Shown here piece by piece: positions 54,987 to 63,350 of a stretch of 64,000 nucleotides of DNA (position 1 is its first letter; the number at the start of each line of letters is the position of its first letter). The stretch covers positions 2,232,001-2,296,000 of the forward strand of contig NZ_CP025815.1 of NCBI RefSeq assembly GCF_003352045.1, read 5' to 3'. The DNA comes from Sulfitobacter sp. JL08 (GTDB taxonomy: Bacteria > Pseudomonadota > Alphaproteobacteria > Rhodobacterales > Rhodobacteraceae). Under the pieces are notes generated by a model. The model saw only the letters and a list, made by a program, of their open reading frames with translations, was not told the DNA's origin and did no database searches. Position numbers and translations under genes: made by a program.

Positions 54987-55316
54987 TCAGGCGGCTTTGG
55001 TTTCTTGGTGTGCCTCGATTGCCTTGGGCAGGAGTGCCTGCACGCTTTGTACGAACGGCACCGGCAGGTCGGCGAGGCAGACACCCCTCAGCTGCTCATC
55101 ATCCAGCTTCGCCAGCAGCGCGGCGAAGACATGGATCGGCATGGGCTGACGTTTACCCGCGATGACGGGTATCGGGATCGGTAGTTTCTCAAGGGATCGT
55201 GGGGTGGTCTCGTAGCAATATTGCGAGAAGGTCGCGGCGTGGGCTGCGAGGGTTGCGTAGGCAGGGGCCGGGTCCAGCCCGTAGACGCGCTCGGTGGTCT
55301 TCATGGTCGTCTCCAT
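54987..55316 (-). CDS. Hypothetical protein of the integration module
   Basis: A 109-residue protein, starting METTMKTTERVYGLD. It is rich in Ala and Pro with helical ends and no recognised domain. A second start four codons in is possible. It is oriented with the integrase and primase genes and separated from the next small gene by about 140 bases, which contains a hairpin (GGCGCC-type near 54955) that may be a terminator. Confidence 0.6.
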   Translation of the reverse strand: METTMKTTERVYGLDPAPAYATLAAHAATFSQYCYETTPRSLEKLPIPIPVIAGKRQPMPIHVFAALLAKLDDEQLRGVCLADLPVPFVQSVQALLPKAIEAHQETKAA

Positions 55317-55375
55317 CAGTGTTGATGGAAACGCAATCTAACCACATATTTCCGACCGATGACGTTCTAGCGGCG

Positions 55376-55777
55376 CTAGGACTTCAGTTTCTTCGAGAGC
55401 CAGTCGCGGATCGTCAGAGCGGACGGAATGCCCTCGCCGTCCATCCTCGCGGCAACCTGTGTCGCCACGGCTGTCAGCGACAAATCGGGCCGACGCCCAT
55501 ACAGGTTCAGCCCCGCCCTCATGGCCTCGTCCTTGCGGGGGTGCTGCCTCGAGGGTCGGGGCTTTCTGGCGTTGGTGGCGGCACGCTCGGCAGTCTCTTT
55601 CCCCGCCTGCTCGTATCCGGCCAGCATGCCGCTGACCTCGGCATGTTTCCAGTCGCCGCCGTCAATGTGCAAGAGGACGAAGCGTTGCCACTCCTCCCAA
55701 CTCATTGCGTTGATTTCTTCCTGTGTTGGCGGGTTTTTGACCATGGGACGATGCGGCCTCTTCATCTCTCGTGTCAT
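55376..55777 (-). CDS. Hypothetical protein overlapping the integrase end
   Basis: A 133-residue protein. The ATG overlaps the integrase stop by four bases, so translation is coupled. The sequence is hydrophilic, with a WEEWQRFVLLHIDGGDWKHAE helix and a C-terminal region (LSLTAVATQVAARMDG, then TIRDWLSKKL) that could be a helix-turn-helix. It may be a regulator or excision factor of the island, but this is only positional inference. Confidence 0.62.
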   Translation of the reverse strand: MTREMKRPHRPMVKNPPTQEEINAMSWEEWQRFVLLHIDGGDWKHAEVSGMLAGYEQAGKETAERAATNARKPRPSRQHPRKDEAMRAGLNLYGRRPDLSLTAVATQVAARMDGEGIPSALTIRDWLSKKLKS

Positions 55778-56955
55778 GCTAGCGCCACCACTGTTCCACC
55801 CGCCGCGATGCCCCGCGCTTCGGCGAGGGTGTCAGACCAGATGTCGAGCGCCGCGCGGCGCTGGTCGAGCATTTCGCTGCGCTGATAAATCCGCATGACT
55901 GTGGACTGTGTCCCCGCCGCGGCGTGGTTCAGGCAACGGTCCGCGACGACCGCATCGACGCCCCGATCCTTACAGATCGTGGCGAAGGATCGGCGGAAGT
56001 CGTGGAAGACCCACCCGCGCACGCCGCACGCCTTATCCAGACGCGACTTGAAGCGGCTCCACCCATTGTAGGGGCCGTTGCGACCGGGAAAAACTAGGCC
56101 AGCGCCCTGCCCCTGCGAGATTGCTGCCAGAGCCTCTGCGTTCAGTGGGATCAGGTGGACGCGGTTCGACTTGTTCCGATCCGGCGGCAGCGTCCAGAGA
56201 TCGCCCTCAACCTCCGACACCTGCATCCCTGCCACCTCGTTCAATCGACCTGCCGTGGCAATCAGTGTGCGGATCACCAAAGCCGGGCTGTCAGGACCCA
56301 TTTCATCTAGCGCAACCAGTATTTTCCCCATTTCGATCACCGACAATGTGCGGTCTCTCTTGTTGGTCTGGCTGACCTTCACACCCACTAGCAGGTCATC
56401 GCCATACCCACGCGCCGCGATCCAGCCCCAAAACGGTTTGGCATACCGGACGGCCTGATCCGCGGCGCTGGGCGCAGCCTCCCGCCGCGCATCCACGCAC
56501 TCAATCACGTCGGGCTTGGTCATGTCGGCAAGGCTCACCAGCAAAATTTTGGCGAAGACCCGCCTCAGAACACTCTCCGCATGATCGCCCGACCGCAGGG
56601 TGGCGAGGTGCGCCTTGGCGTACATATCCAGCGCCTCCTTGACAGTCTTCGCCTCGCGGCGCTTGGCCTTCTCCTGCCGCTTCGCCTCCCGATCTGCGAG
56701 GGGATCACCCCCTGCGGCGCTCTTGAGCGCAGTCGCGCCCACCAGAGCCTCTGCAGCTTTTCGAGCGCCAGACACCGTCAGACCGGGCCAGCGGCCCAAT
56801 GTGTCGCGAATTCGCTTGCCATCGACGCGACGGCGCAGATACCAACTGCCGCCGCGCTGGTTGCCCATCATCTCTAGACCGGGATGATCTGGGTCTCTCC
56901 ACGTCCCGCGCCCCTCCGCCGGTAATGCGTCCCGTATCTTCTTCTGAGTTATCAT
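55774..56955 (-). CDS. Tyrosine integrase of the island
   Basis: A 393-residue phage-type integrase. The catalytic set is complete: Arg237 (TAGRLNEVAGM), Lys262, His318 and Arg321 (HDFRRSFAT), His344 and Tyr357 (MRIYQRS). The N-terminus (residues 1-100) is the DUF4102-like arm-binding domain of P4-type integrases. The ATG at 56955 gives the expected beginning; the frame is open 99 bases upstream into the attachment region. It reads away from attR into the island. Confidence 0.95.
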   Translation of the reverse strand: MITQKKIRDALPAEGRGTWRDPDHPGLEMMGNQRGGSWYLRRRVDGKRIRDTLGRWPGLTVSGARKAAEALVGATALKSAAGGDPLADREAKRQEKAKRREAKTVKEALDMYAKAHLATLRSGDHAESVLRRVFAKILLVSLADMTKPDVIECVDARREAAPSAADQAVRYAKPFWGWIAARGYGDDLLVGVKVSQTNKRDRTLSVIEMGKILVALDEMGPDSPALVIRTLIATAGRLNEVAGMQVSEVEGDLWTLPPDRNKSNRVHLIPLNAEALAAISQGQGAGLVFPGRNGPYNGWSRFKSRLDKACGVRGWVFHDFRRSFATICKDRGVDAVVADRCLNHAAAGTQSTVMRIYQRSEMLDQRRAALDIWSDTLAEARGIAAGGTVVALA

Positions 56956-56971
56956 GACCGTCTCCGCAACT

Positions 56972-57122
56972 GTGTCCCAACGTGCGTCCCAAACCTGGAC
57001 GCACTCGCCAACTCCCGCCAACTTCCGCCGCCCTACGCAGATGAGAGCAATCAATTGGCATTTAGTGGTTAGCGCCCATATTATACGTGATTTTGAAGTT
57101 GCGCTAGGTTACGTTGGGACAC
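56972..57122. promoter_or_regulatory. Right arm-type integrase repeats (GNGTCCC)
   Basis: GTGTCCC at 56972 and GCGTCCC at 56984, 12 bases apart like the left pair, and an inverted GGGACAC at 57116. They lie between the integrase start and attR. Confidence 0.5.
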
Positions 57123-57151
57123 GCCTGTTTGCGGGATGCGTGAGGTTAGAT

Positions 57152-57202
57152 AGTTGACTGTTAATCAATTGGTCGTAGGTTCGATCCCTACCGCCGGAGC
57201 CA
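57152..57202 (+). repeat. attR: 51-bp tRNA-Asn 3' fragment
   Basis: Exact copy of 21825-21875. It lacks the D-arm and acceptor 5' strand and so is not a tRNA gene. It marks the right border of the island. Confidence 0.93.
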
Positions 57203-57865
57203 AAATCTCTTAAAGAGATCAAAGAGTTACAAAGCCGCCCTCCGGGGCGGCTTTTGTTTTCTGCAACATCTCTGCAACATGGCAATATTTGCTTTCGCCA
57301 ATACGGGGCCCCGTCGCGTCAAACCGCTAGACGACAGCGGTCCTGGTTACTCAAGGGCCAGCACTTGCACGTTTGATACGCAGTGAATGGCAAGAAACCT
57401 CGAGACCAGCCACTCGTGCGAAGTGCAGAGAACGGCTGGAGAGAGCCCAAAGTGCATAATGCTGCGGTCGGGATCAACTAGCGCAAACAGTTACTAAGCT
57501 GCCATTCAAATTTGCCAACCAACGGTATGTGAATGAGAGATGGCCTTCCGTCTAATCCCCTTAATAGCCTCGCTCGGTGGCAAAGAACTTGAGGCAGGGA
57601 AAGTTCGCTTTCGATACCAGATGCCCAAGACCCAAGCGAGATGGACATTGAGCATAAAGGCGAAACACGGCGTTTTGCCCGGCTCTCCGACGCCGAATGC
57701 GGGAAGGTCGATCCTTAGATGCAAATGAACCCTTGACCATTTTCAGAATTGGCATTAGATGAAACGAAATGACGTTTTGCTCAGTGAAACGTAAGAATAA
57801 AGGGAACTGGTCGCTCATGTCGCAGACCCACAAGCCAACCAACAGTTAGGGAGGAGCCTGACACG
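57203..57865. other. Chromosomal intergenic region beyond the island
   Basis: About 660 bases. It starts with the tRNA terminator. A weak copy of the dispersed repeat is near 57421-57460 (GTGCAGAGAACGGCTGGAGAGAGCCCA), so that repeat is not confined to the island. The last part holds the transporter promoter and an AGGGAGGAG Shine-Dalgarno at 57847. No gene was found. Confidence 0.5.
57231..57260 (+). terminator. Original tRNA-Asn terminator
   Basis: A perfect 10-base stem, AAAGCCGCCC with GGGCGGCTTT, loop TCCG, then TTGTTTT. It would have followed the tRNA-Asn gene before the island entered. Confidence 0.85.
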
Positions 57866-58921
57866 ATGAAAGATAACGTAAAATTGACGCTCACCATGGG
57901 CCTCGTAGCCGGTAGTCTGGCCATTGCTGCGCCAGCCTACGCAGAAGGCGAAGTGGTGTTTGCGTCCTGGGGTGGATCATTTCAGGATGCTTTACGCTCA
58001 GCAATGCTAGAACCTGCCGCCAGCACATTGGGCGTCACGGTCAAGGAAGACACGACAAACGGCATTCAGGACGTGCGCGCACAGATCACAGCGGGTGCTG
58101 TCGCTTGGGATGTAACAGAGCAGGACTTGCCCTCGTGCGAAACACTCAGCCGAGAAGGCAAACTTGAGCCGATTGATTATTCGATCGTTGACACAACGGG
58201 TATCCCTGAAGAGCTGATCCATGAAAACTACATCGGCTTCATCAACTTCACCAAAGTGATTGCTTATCGCACCGACGCCTTTGACGGAGCCGGACCATCC
58301 AACTGGGCCGAGTTCTGGGATCTGGAAAACTTCCCCGGCAATCGCGGCATGCACGGCAAGGTGAACTACAACCTTGAGGCTGCCTTAATGGCCGATGGTG
58401 TGCCTATGGCGGAAGTCTACGATGTGTTGGCCACGGATGAGGGCATGGCGCGCGCCTGGGCCAAACTGGGAGAAATCGCACCCGAAGTCACCGTTTGGTA
58501 TCGTGGCGGTTCTCAGTCTGCACAATTGTTGCGTGATGGTGAGGTGGACGTGATCCATATGGGCCATAACCGCGTGGAGAGTGTGATCGAGTCCGGCATT
58601 GATGTCGCCTATGCATTCGATGGTGGCACGATGGATGTCGATTGCCTGCTGGTGCCCAAAGGCGCGCCAAACGTCGAGAATGCGATGCGCCTGATCAATG
58701 AATTGCTCAGTGCCGAAGCGCAGGCGCGGTTGGCGGTTACGATGCCGCTGGGCCCGGTGAACACGGGTGCATTCGACACCGGCATTATCTCGGGAGAGCA
58801 GGCTTTGTCGGTCAACACGCATCCCAGCAACTACGACAAGCAGCTTCTGGTCGACCCGAACTTTTACATCGGCCAGCTGGGTGAGTTGACTGAAGAGTTT
58901 GACACGCTGATCCAGCAGTAA
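57866..58921 (+). CDS. ABC transporter substrate-binding protein, PotD/PotF type
   Basis: A 351-residue periplasmic binding protein with a signal peptide (cleavage near AYAEG). The pattern EVVFASWGGSFQDALRSAM and the later WAEFWDLENFPGNRG and YRGGSQSAQLLRDGEVDV are typical of the polyamine/opine SBP family. It opens a four-gene ABC operon. The substrate could be putrescine, spermidine or a related amine; residues that bind it could not be assigned by eye. The link to arginase-fold genes hints at guanidino compounds. Confidence 0.9.
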   Translation: MKDNVKLTLTMGLVAGSLAIAAPAYAEGEVVFASWGGSFQDALRSAMLEPAASTLGVTVKEDTTNGIQDVRAQITAGAVAWDVTEQDLPSCETLSREGKLEPIDYSIVDTTGIPEELIHENYIGFINFTKVIAYRTDAFDGAGPSNWAEFWDLENFPGNRGMHGKVNYNLEAALMADGVPMAEVYDVLATDEGMARAWAKLGEIAPEVTVWYRGGSQSAQLLRDGEVDVIHMGHNRVESVIESGIDVAYAFDGGTMDVDCLLVPKGAPNVENAMRLINELLSAEAQARLAVTMPLGPVNTGAFDTGIISGEQALSVNTHPSNYDKQLLVDPNFYIGQLGELTEEFDTLIQQ

Positions 58922-58928
58922 ACCAATT

Positions 58929-58960
58929 GGGCGCAGCGCAATGTGCACTGCGCCCATTTT
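58929..58960 (+). terminator. Intra-operon hairpin after the binding-protein gene
   Basis: GGGCGCAG (58929-58936) pairs with CTGCGCCC (58948-58955), loop of 11, then ATTTTC. It sits between the binding-protein stop and the ATPase start, a common way to keep binding-protein message more abundant than the rest. Confidence 0.65.
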
Positions 58961-58976
58961 CAAGTTAGGAGCCAGC

Positions 58977-60065
58977 ATGTCCTCTGCCAACCAATCCCTT
59001 CCCATCGATATATCCAGCCTCAGCAAGGCCTATGGAGCGGTCAAAGCACTTGATGATGTGTCGCTGAATATTGCTGCAGGCGAATTCCTGACATTGCTTG
59101 GGCCATCGGGCTCGGGCAAAACGACACTCCTGATGGCACTGGCCGGATTTGTACGCCCTGATGGCGGGTCGATCCGGTTCGGCGATCGCGAAATGATCGC
59201 GACACCGCCGCATAAACGCGGCCTTGGCATGGTCTTTCAAAGCTATGCGTTGTTTCCATTCATGACCGTGGCTGAGAACGTCGCCTACCCACTGAAAATC
59301 CGTGGCGTTTCCAAAAGCGATCAAAAGACCCGCGCCGAGCGTGCGCTGGATACCGTACAGCTTGGCGGCTATGGGGATCGGCGCATCACCCAAATGTCTG
59401 GCGGCCAACGACAGCGCGTGGCTCTGGCCCGCGCCATGGTTTTCGAGCCGCAGATCATCCTGATGGATGAGCCTCTGTCCGCGCTCGACAAAAAACTGCG
59501 CGAACATATGCAGATTGAATTGAAGGCGCTCCATCAAAAATTGGATGCGACCGTAGTATATGTAACCCACGACCAACGCGAAGCCCTGACGATGTCAGAC
59601 AGGATTGCAGTGGTCAATCATGGGCGGATCGAGCAGGTAGAGACACCTGAGCGGCTGTATCGCCAGCCTCACAGTTTCTTTGTGGCGGATTTTGTCGGTG
59701 AATCCATGTCGGCACCAGTGAAGGTGGCCAACGATCGGGCGCACCTTGGCGAAAGTTTGCTGAAATCTGATTTGCCCATTGCACAGGGAAGTGGTGGTCA
59801 TCGCTTGGTTATCCGGCCTGAGTTGCTGGAGGTCACCTCAGGTGCTGTGCCTGAAACTGCCAATGATTTATCCGGCCGGGTCAACGACATCATTTATCAA
59901 GGCGACAGTGTGCTGGTTATCGTTCAGAACGACAACGCAGGTGAGATTAACGTACGCGTCCCTGCCAATCGCGCTGGCCAGACTGGGCTGCCTTCCAAGG
60001 GAGAGCAAATTGGCCTTGCCCTGCATCCCGAAGACACGATCATCGTACCGGAACATGTATCATGA
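58977..60065 (+). CDS. ABC transporter ATPase, PotA type
   Basis: A 362-residue ATPase. Walker A GPSGSGKTT (residues 42-50), Q-loop FQSYALFP, signature MSGGQRQR, Walker B ILMDEPLSALD and H-loop VTHD are all present, and a C-terminal TOBE domain (about residues 240-362) is of the PotA kind. The ATG at 58977 follows TTAGGAGCC. Its stop overlaps the next permease start by four bases. Confidence 0.94.
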   Translation: MSSANQSLPIDISSLSKAYGAVKALDDVSLNIAAGEFLTLLGPSGSGKTTLLMALAGFVRPDGGSIRFGDREMIATPPHKRGLGMVFQSYALFPFMTVAENVAYPLKIRGVSKSDQKTRAERALDTVQLGGYGDRRITQMSGGQRQRVALARAMVFEPQIILMDEPLSALDKKLREHMQIELKALHQKLDATVVYVTHDQREALTMSDRIAVVNHGRIEQVETPERLYRQPHSFFVADFVGESMSAPVKVANDRAHLGESLLKSDLPIAQGSGGHRLVIRPELLEVTSGAVPETANDLSGRVNDIIYQGDSVLVIVQNDNAGEINVRVPANRAGQTGLPSKGEQIGLALHPEDTIIVPEHVS

Positions 60066-60964
60066 GCGTCGCTGAGCTCAACGGGGCTGCTCAGACGCTT
60101 CAGAACGCAAGTACGCTCAAATCCGAAGAACGCCGTGAAAGCCTGACGTTTTTGGGGCTTTCGATGCCCGCGGTTCTCGCGATTCTAATTGTCGTGTTCC
60201 TGCCAATTTTCTGGCTGTCTTCGCTCTCGTTTTACAATGCGGCGGGCGAGCTGAGCATGGAGAACTATGCGCGTATCTTTGAAAGTGCTTTGTATCGGCG
60301 GACCTTTGTTGTCACCTTTCAGATCACCATTGCTGTGACGGTGATCTGTGTCCTTCTCGGATATCCGCTGTGTTACTGGCTGACCAAGGTACCGGACAGA
60401 ACAGCTGCCATTCTGATGGTTTTCGTGCTGGTTCCATTCTGGACGTCGGTTCTGGTGCGTACATACGCATGGCTGGTGCTGTTGCAGCGTAATGGAGTCA
60501 TAAATTCGTCGCTGATGAAGCTCGGCGTAATCCAGGAACCGCTGCAGCTGGCGCACAACCTCACGGGATCAATCATTGGCATGGTGCATATCATGCTGCC
60601 GTTTCTGGTTTTGCCACTTTATGCCACGATGCGTGGCGTTGACACCGACCTCGTCCGGGCGGCCGTTGGGCTGGGGTCCAGTCCGCGTGGGGCATTCTGG
60701 CGGGTGTTTTTCCCGATGTCCCTACCGGGCCTTTTTGCCGGTATCGTGCTGGTCTTCATCCTGTCTCTTGGGTTTTTCGTCACACCTGCTTTGCTGGGCG
60801 GCGGCAAGGTGCAGATGCTTGCACAGCGGATCGAAAGTACCATCACAGTCTATTCCAATTGGGGTGCGGCATCCGCCTTGGGCGTTGTCCTGCTGCTGCT
60901 GGCACTGGCGATGATCTGGCTGATGAACCGTGTCTTCGGCCTCGACAAACTCTTCATGCGCTAA
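60062..60964 (+). CDS. ABC transporter permease, PotB type
   Basis: A 300-residue inner-membrane permease with six transmembrane helices. The coupling (EAA) loop is seen as VRAAVGLGSSPRGAFWRVFFPMSLPG. The N-terminal 35 residues are a cytoplasmic lead. It overlaps the ATPase stop by four bases and is followed after ten bases by the second permease. Together they form the heterodimeric channel. Confidence 0.93.
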   Translation: MSVAELNGAAQTLQNASTLKSEERRESLTFLGLSMPAVLAILIVVFLPIFWLSSLSFYNAAGELSMENYARIFESALYRRTFVVTFQITIAVTVICVLLGYPLCYWLTKVPDRTAAILMVFVLVPFWTSVLVRTYAWLVLLQRNGVINSSLMKLGVIQEPLQLAHNLTGSIIGMVHIMLPFLVLPLYATMRGVDTDLVRAAVGLGSSPRGAFWRVFFPMSLPGLFAGIVLVFILSLGFFVTPALLGGGKVQMLAQRIESTITVYSNWGAASALGVVLLLLALAMIWLMNRVFGLDKLFMR

Positions 60965-60974
60965 GGATCTGAAC

Positions 60975-61778
60975 ATGGAACAAGTTGGACAACGAAAAAT
61001 AGATGGTCTGTGGCTGATGGTAGTTGGCATTGCGGTGCTGTTCTTTCTGATCCTACCCACGCTTATTGTTATCCCGATGTCGTTTTCGGGTGCCTCATTT
61101 CTGGAGTTCCCGCCTACGTCGTTTTCGTTTCGCTGGTACGAGACCTATTTCACTTCCCCGGAATGGATGAGCGCCACGAAGACGTCCCTAATAGCGGCGG
61201 TGTTGACCACGGCGATTGCGACGCCTTTAGGCTCACTTTGTGCCTATGGCCTGCATTGTTCCACCCCACGTATCAGGAGCACCGCGCAAATCCTCGTGAT
61301 CATGCCCATTGTCGTACCGGTGATCCTGATCGCCGTAGGCGTGTTCAGCCTTTATGCAAAGCTGGGGCTCAATTACACGCTTACCGGAATTGTGATCGCC
61401 CATACCGCACTGGCGTTGCCCTTTGTGATCGTGACCGTGATGTCGGGCTTGCAAAATTATGATTTCGATCAGGAATTGGCAGCGCGTAGCCTTGGGGCAT
61501 CGCGGGCATATGCGTTGTGGACGGTGACCGTTCCGCAAGTCAAATTCTCGATCCAGACAGGGGCCTTTCTGGCCTTCATCACGTCGCTAGACGAGGTGGT
61601 GATTTCGATGCTGGTCTCGGGCGGGGAAAATGCGACAATTACCCGCCGCATGTTCAACTCCCTGCGCGATCAGCTTGATCCGACCATTGCAGCAATCTCT
61701 ACCTGCCTGATTGTCGTGTCGGTTGGGATGCTTATCGGCGTTCAGTTGATTGGCCGCAGCAAGAATGCTGACAAATGA
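60975..61778 (+). CDS. ABC transporter permease, PotC type
   Basis: A 267-residue permease with six transmembrane helices. The EAA loop is ELAARSLGASRAYALWTVTVPQVK. The start at 60975 is ten bases after the previous stop; the open frame upstream overlaps that gene. It is the last gene of the transporter operon, convergent with the IclR gene, whose stop is eight bases away. Confidence 0.93.
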   Translation: MEQVGQRKIDGLWLMVVGIAVLFFLILPTLIVIPMSFSGASFLEFPPTSFSFRWYETYFTSPEWMSATKTSLIAAVLTTAIATPLGSLCAYGLHCSTPRIRSTAQILVIMPIVVPVILIAVGVFSLYAKLGLNYTLTGIVIAHTALALPFVIVTVMSGLQNYDFDQELAARSLGASRAYALWTVTVPQVKFSIQTGAFLAFITSLDEVVISMLVSGGENATITRRMFNSLRDQLDPTIAAISTCLIVVSVGMLIGVQLIGRSKNADK

Positions 61779-61786
61779 TGCGTTCC

Positions 61787-62494
61787 TTATCTTTCGCCAA
61801 ACTTAACCCGGATCTGGCGGACGGCATCAAGAACTGCAGTGCGATAGCCTTCGACAACGGTTTCGCTGAAGCGAACGCGCAATCCCGACAGGCTCACAGC
61901 CCCCAGCAACTCGCCTTCAAGCCCAAGAACCGGAGCAGACAATCCAGCGACGTCCGGATCACGTTCACCAAGGCTGAGGTAATACCCAGCCTTTCGGATG
62001 TTGGTGGCCTGTTTGCCTTGCCGAATAGTATAGGCATCCAGCACCCGGCCCGACGAGCCAATGCTCAGCGGAATGATATCGCCCTCTTCGACATGATCCC
62101 GCGCAAGCCTGTGCGAATTGACACGGTAGAGGCAAACGCCGGAGTTGCCGCGTTGCACGTAAAACGAGGCGCTTTCCCCCGTTGCATTCACCATGTTCGC
62201 CAGCACCGGGCGCACAATAGGCCCCATGCGCAGGTTCTGACGAAACACGGACCCCAGACGCCACAACGACGGCCCGAGGTGAAACAAGCCTTCGGCGTCC
62301 CGCGTGATATGGCCAAACTTTTCAAGCGAAACACTCAGACGCAGGATTGTCGCTTTGTTGACACCACTGCGATCCGCGACCTCTTTCAAAGACAGCCCCG
62401 CATCACCGGGCTTAAAGCTGTCCAGCACACGCAATGCGCGTTCAACCGCTTCGACACCACCTGTTGTGTCCGGGGTTCGGGGCTTGTCAGTCAT
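61787..62494 (-). CDS. IclR-family transcriptional regulator
   Basis: A 235-residue regulator. The N-terminal winged helix (VERALRVLDSF, LSLKEVADRSGVNKATILRLSVSLEKFG) binds DNA, and the C-terminal IclR effector domain includes RGNSGVCLYRVNSHRL and AGLSAPVLGLEGELLGAVSLSGL. It is divergent from the arginase-fold pair and convergent with the transporter, so it probably controls both. The ATG at 62494 follows AAAGG; the ATG at 62560 is an alternative adding 22 residues. Confidence 0.9.
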   Translation of the reverse strand: MTDKPRTPDTTGGVEAVERALRVLDSFKPGDAGLSLKEVADRSGVNKATILRLSVSLEKFGHITRDAEGLFHLGPSLWRLGSVFRQNLRMGPIVRPVLANMVNATGESASFYVQRGNSGVCLYRVNSHRLARDHVEEGDIIPLSIGSSGRVLDAYTIRQGKQATNIRKAGYYLSLGERDPDVAGLSAPVLGLEGELLGAVSLSGLRVRFSETVVEGYRTAVLDAVRQIRVKFGER

Positions 62495-62579
62495 CGGCAG
62501 ACCTTTCGACGCAAATTCGTCACTTTTTATAGCTGGTTTGAACGCAATTGGAAATCGCAAATAATGAAGGCATCTGGCA

Positions 62580-63350
62580 ATGATTAGTGCGCAGAAACAA
62601 ATGATAACAACCGGTTATGCCGGCCTGCCATTTGGCAAGGTTTCGCAATGCGATGCAGGATCTGTCGGGCTTTTGGGTGTTCCAAGCGAAGTCGATAGCG
62701 GGCCGCGTTACGGCGCCTCCCTGGCACCGGATGCGCTGCGCAAGATGACCGGGCAGCTTGGGACTAGCCTGCCTGTAAATGGTCGGGATCTGGGAAATCT
62801 GGACCTGTCCGGTGATTGGTTGGGCGTATTAATGCAGCTTGTGACACAAATGGCGGATCGCGACGTTGTGCCAGTTGTCCTGGGAGGCGCGTCTGATGTT
62901 GCCTCGGCTGTACTGGCGGCCTTTCCGGACCGGCCCGTCGTCGCGGCCATGCCACTGGCTCGACGTGATCTCATAGAACGCCCGTCAAACACGACCTGGG
63001 TGGGTTTGAACGGCGAGCAACCTGCCGACGTTTGGGATCAGATCAGCCAGCGCATGATGGATTGGCGTACCGCCCGGCAGTTGGATGAGGTGCAGGCCAA
63101 CACTCTTGATGTACCCGAGCGCGCCGTTCTCTGGATCGACTTATCGGTCATTGATCTGGGGCATGCAGCCGGTGCTGTCGGCCTCAATCCCGGCGGGATG
63201 AAACCCGAAACGTTGGTTTCCGTCATCGGCGCAATGTCCTCCAGTTGGCATGCCATTGTGATAACCGGCCTTGCGCCTGCCCTCGACACGCGGGGCATGT
63301 CGGAATTGGCGGCCATCGAAACCCTGAACGCGGCATTGCGTCATGGGTGA
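62580..63350 (+). CDS. Arginase-fold (ureohydrolase-like) protein lacking metal ligands
   Basis: A 256-residue protein with the ureohydrolase outline: LLGVPSEVDSGPRYGASLAPDALR at the N-terminus, VVLGGASD where GGDHS is expected (102-106), AAMPLARRD in place of the DAHxD motif (122-130), WIDLSVID in place of SxDxDxxDP (185-192) and ITGLAPALD in place of the final VEVxPxxD (228-236). Histidine and most aspartate ligands of the manganese cluster are absent, so the classical hydrolysis is unlikely. It overlaps the next gene by eight bases. A start seven codons in (62601) is possible. Confidence 0.75.
   Translation: MISAQKQMITTGYAGLPFGKVSQCDAGSVGLLGVPSEVDSGPRYGASLAPDALRKMTGQLGTSLPVNGRDLGNLDLSGDWLGVLMQLVTQMADRDVVPVVLGGASDVASAVLAAFPDRPVVAAMPLARRDLIERPSNTTWVGLNGEQPADVWDQISQRMMDWRTARQLDEVQANTLDVPERAVLWIDLSVIDLGHAAGAVGLNPGGMKPETLVSVIGAMSSSWHAIVITGLAPALDTRGMSELAAIETLNAALRHG

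Larger units (their letters stand above)
21825..57202. mobile_element. 35.4-kb integrative genomic island in tRNA-Asn
   Basis: Bounded by an exact 51-bp direct repeat of the tRNA-Asn 3' part, with a tyrosine integrase (55774-56955) reading inward from the right end. Coding density is lower, base composition is more AT-rich, and five insertion sequences lie inside. The right end carries a replication/integration module resembling P4-type satellites; the left and centre carry cargo. No conjugation genes were seen, so it is mobilisable or satellite-like rather than self-transmissible, as far as can be read. Confidence 0.9.

Noticed and set aside
57152-57202. Second tRNA-Asn gene
   Set aside because: Only the 3' 51 bases are present; no D-arm or acceptor 5' strand, so it is the attR fragment.
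21825-57202. Conjugative element (ICE)
   Set aside because: No relaxase, coupling protein or type IV secretion genes were found.
58385-59026. Minus-strand frame over the binding-protein gene
   Set aside because: Antisense to a clear periplasmic binding protein; no coding features of its own.
61775-62587. Plus-strand frame of 270 codons over the IclR gene
   Set aside because: Antisense to an IclR regulator with recognisable winged helix and effector domain.
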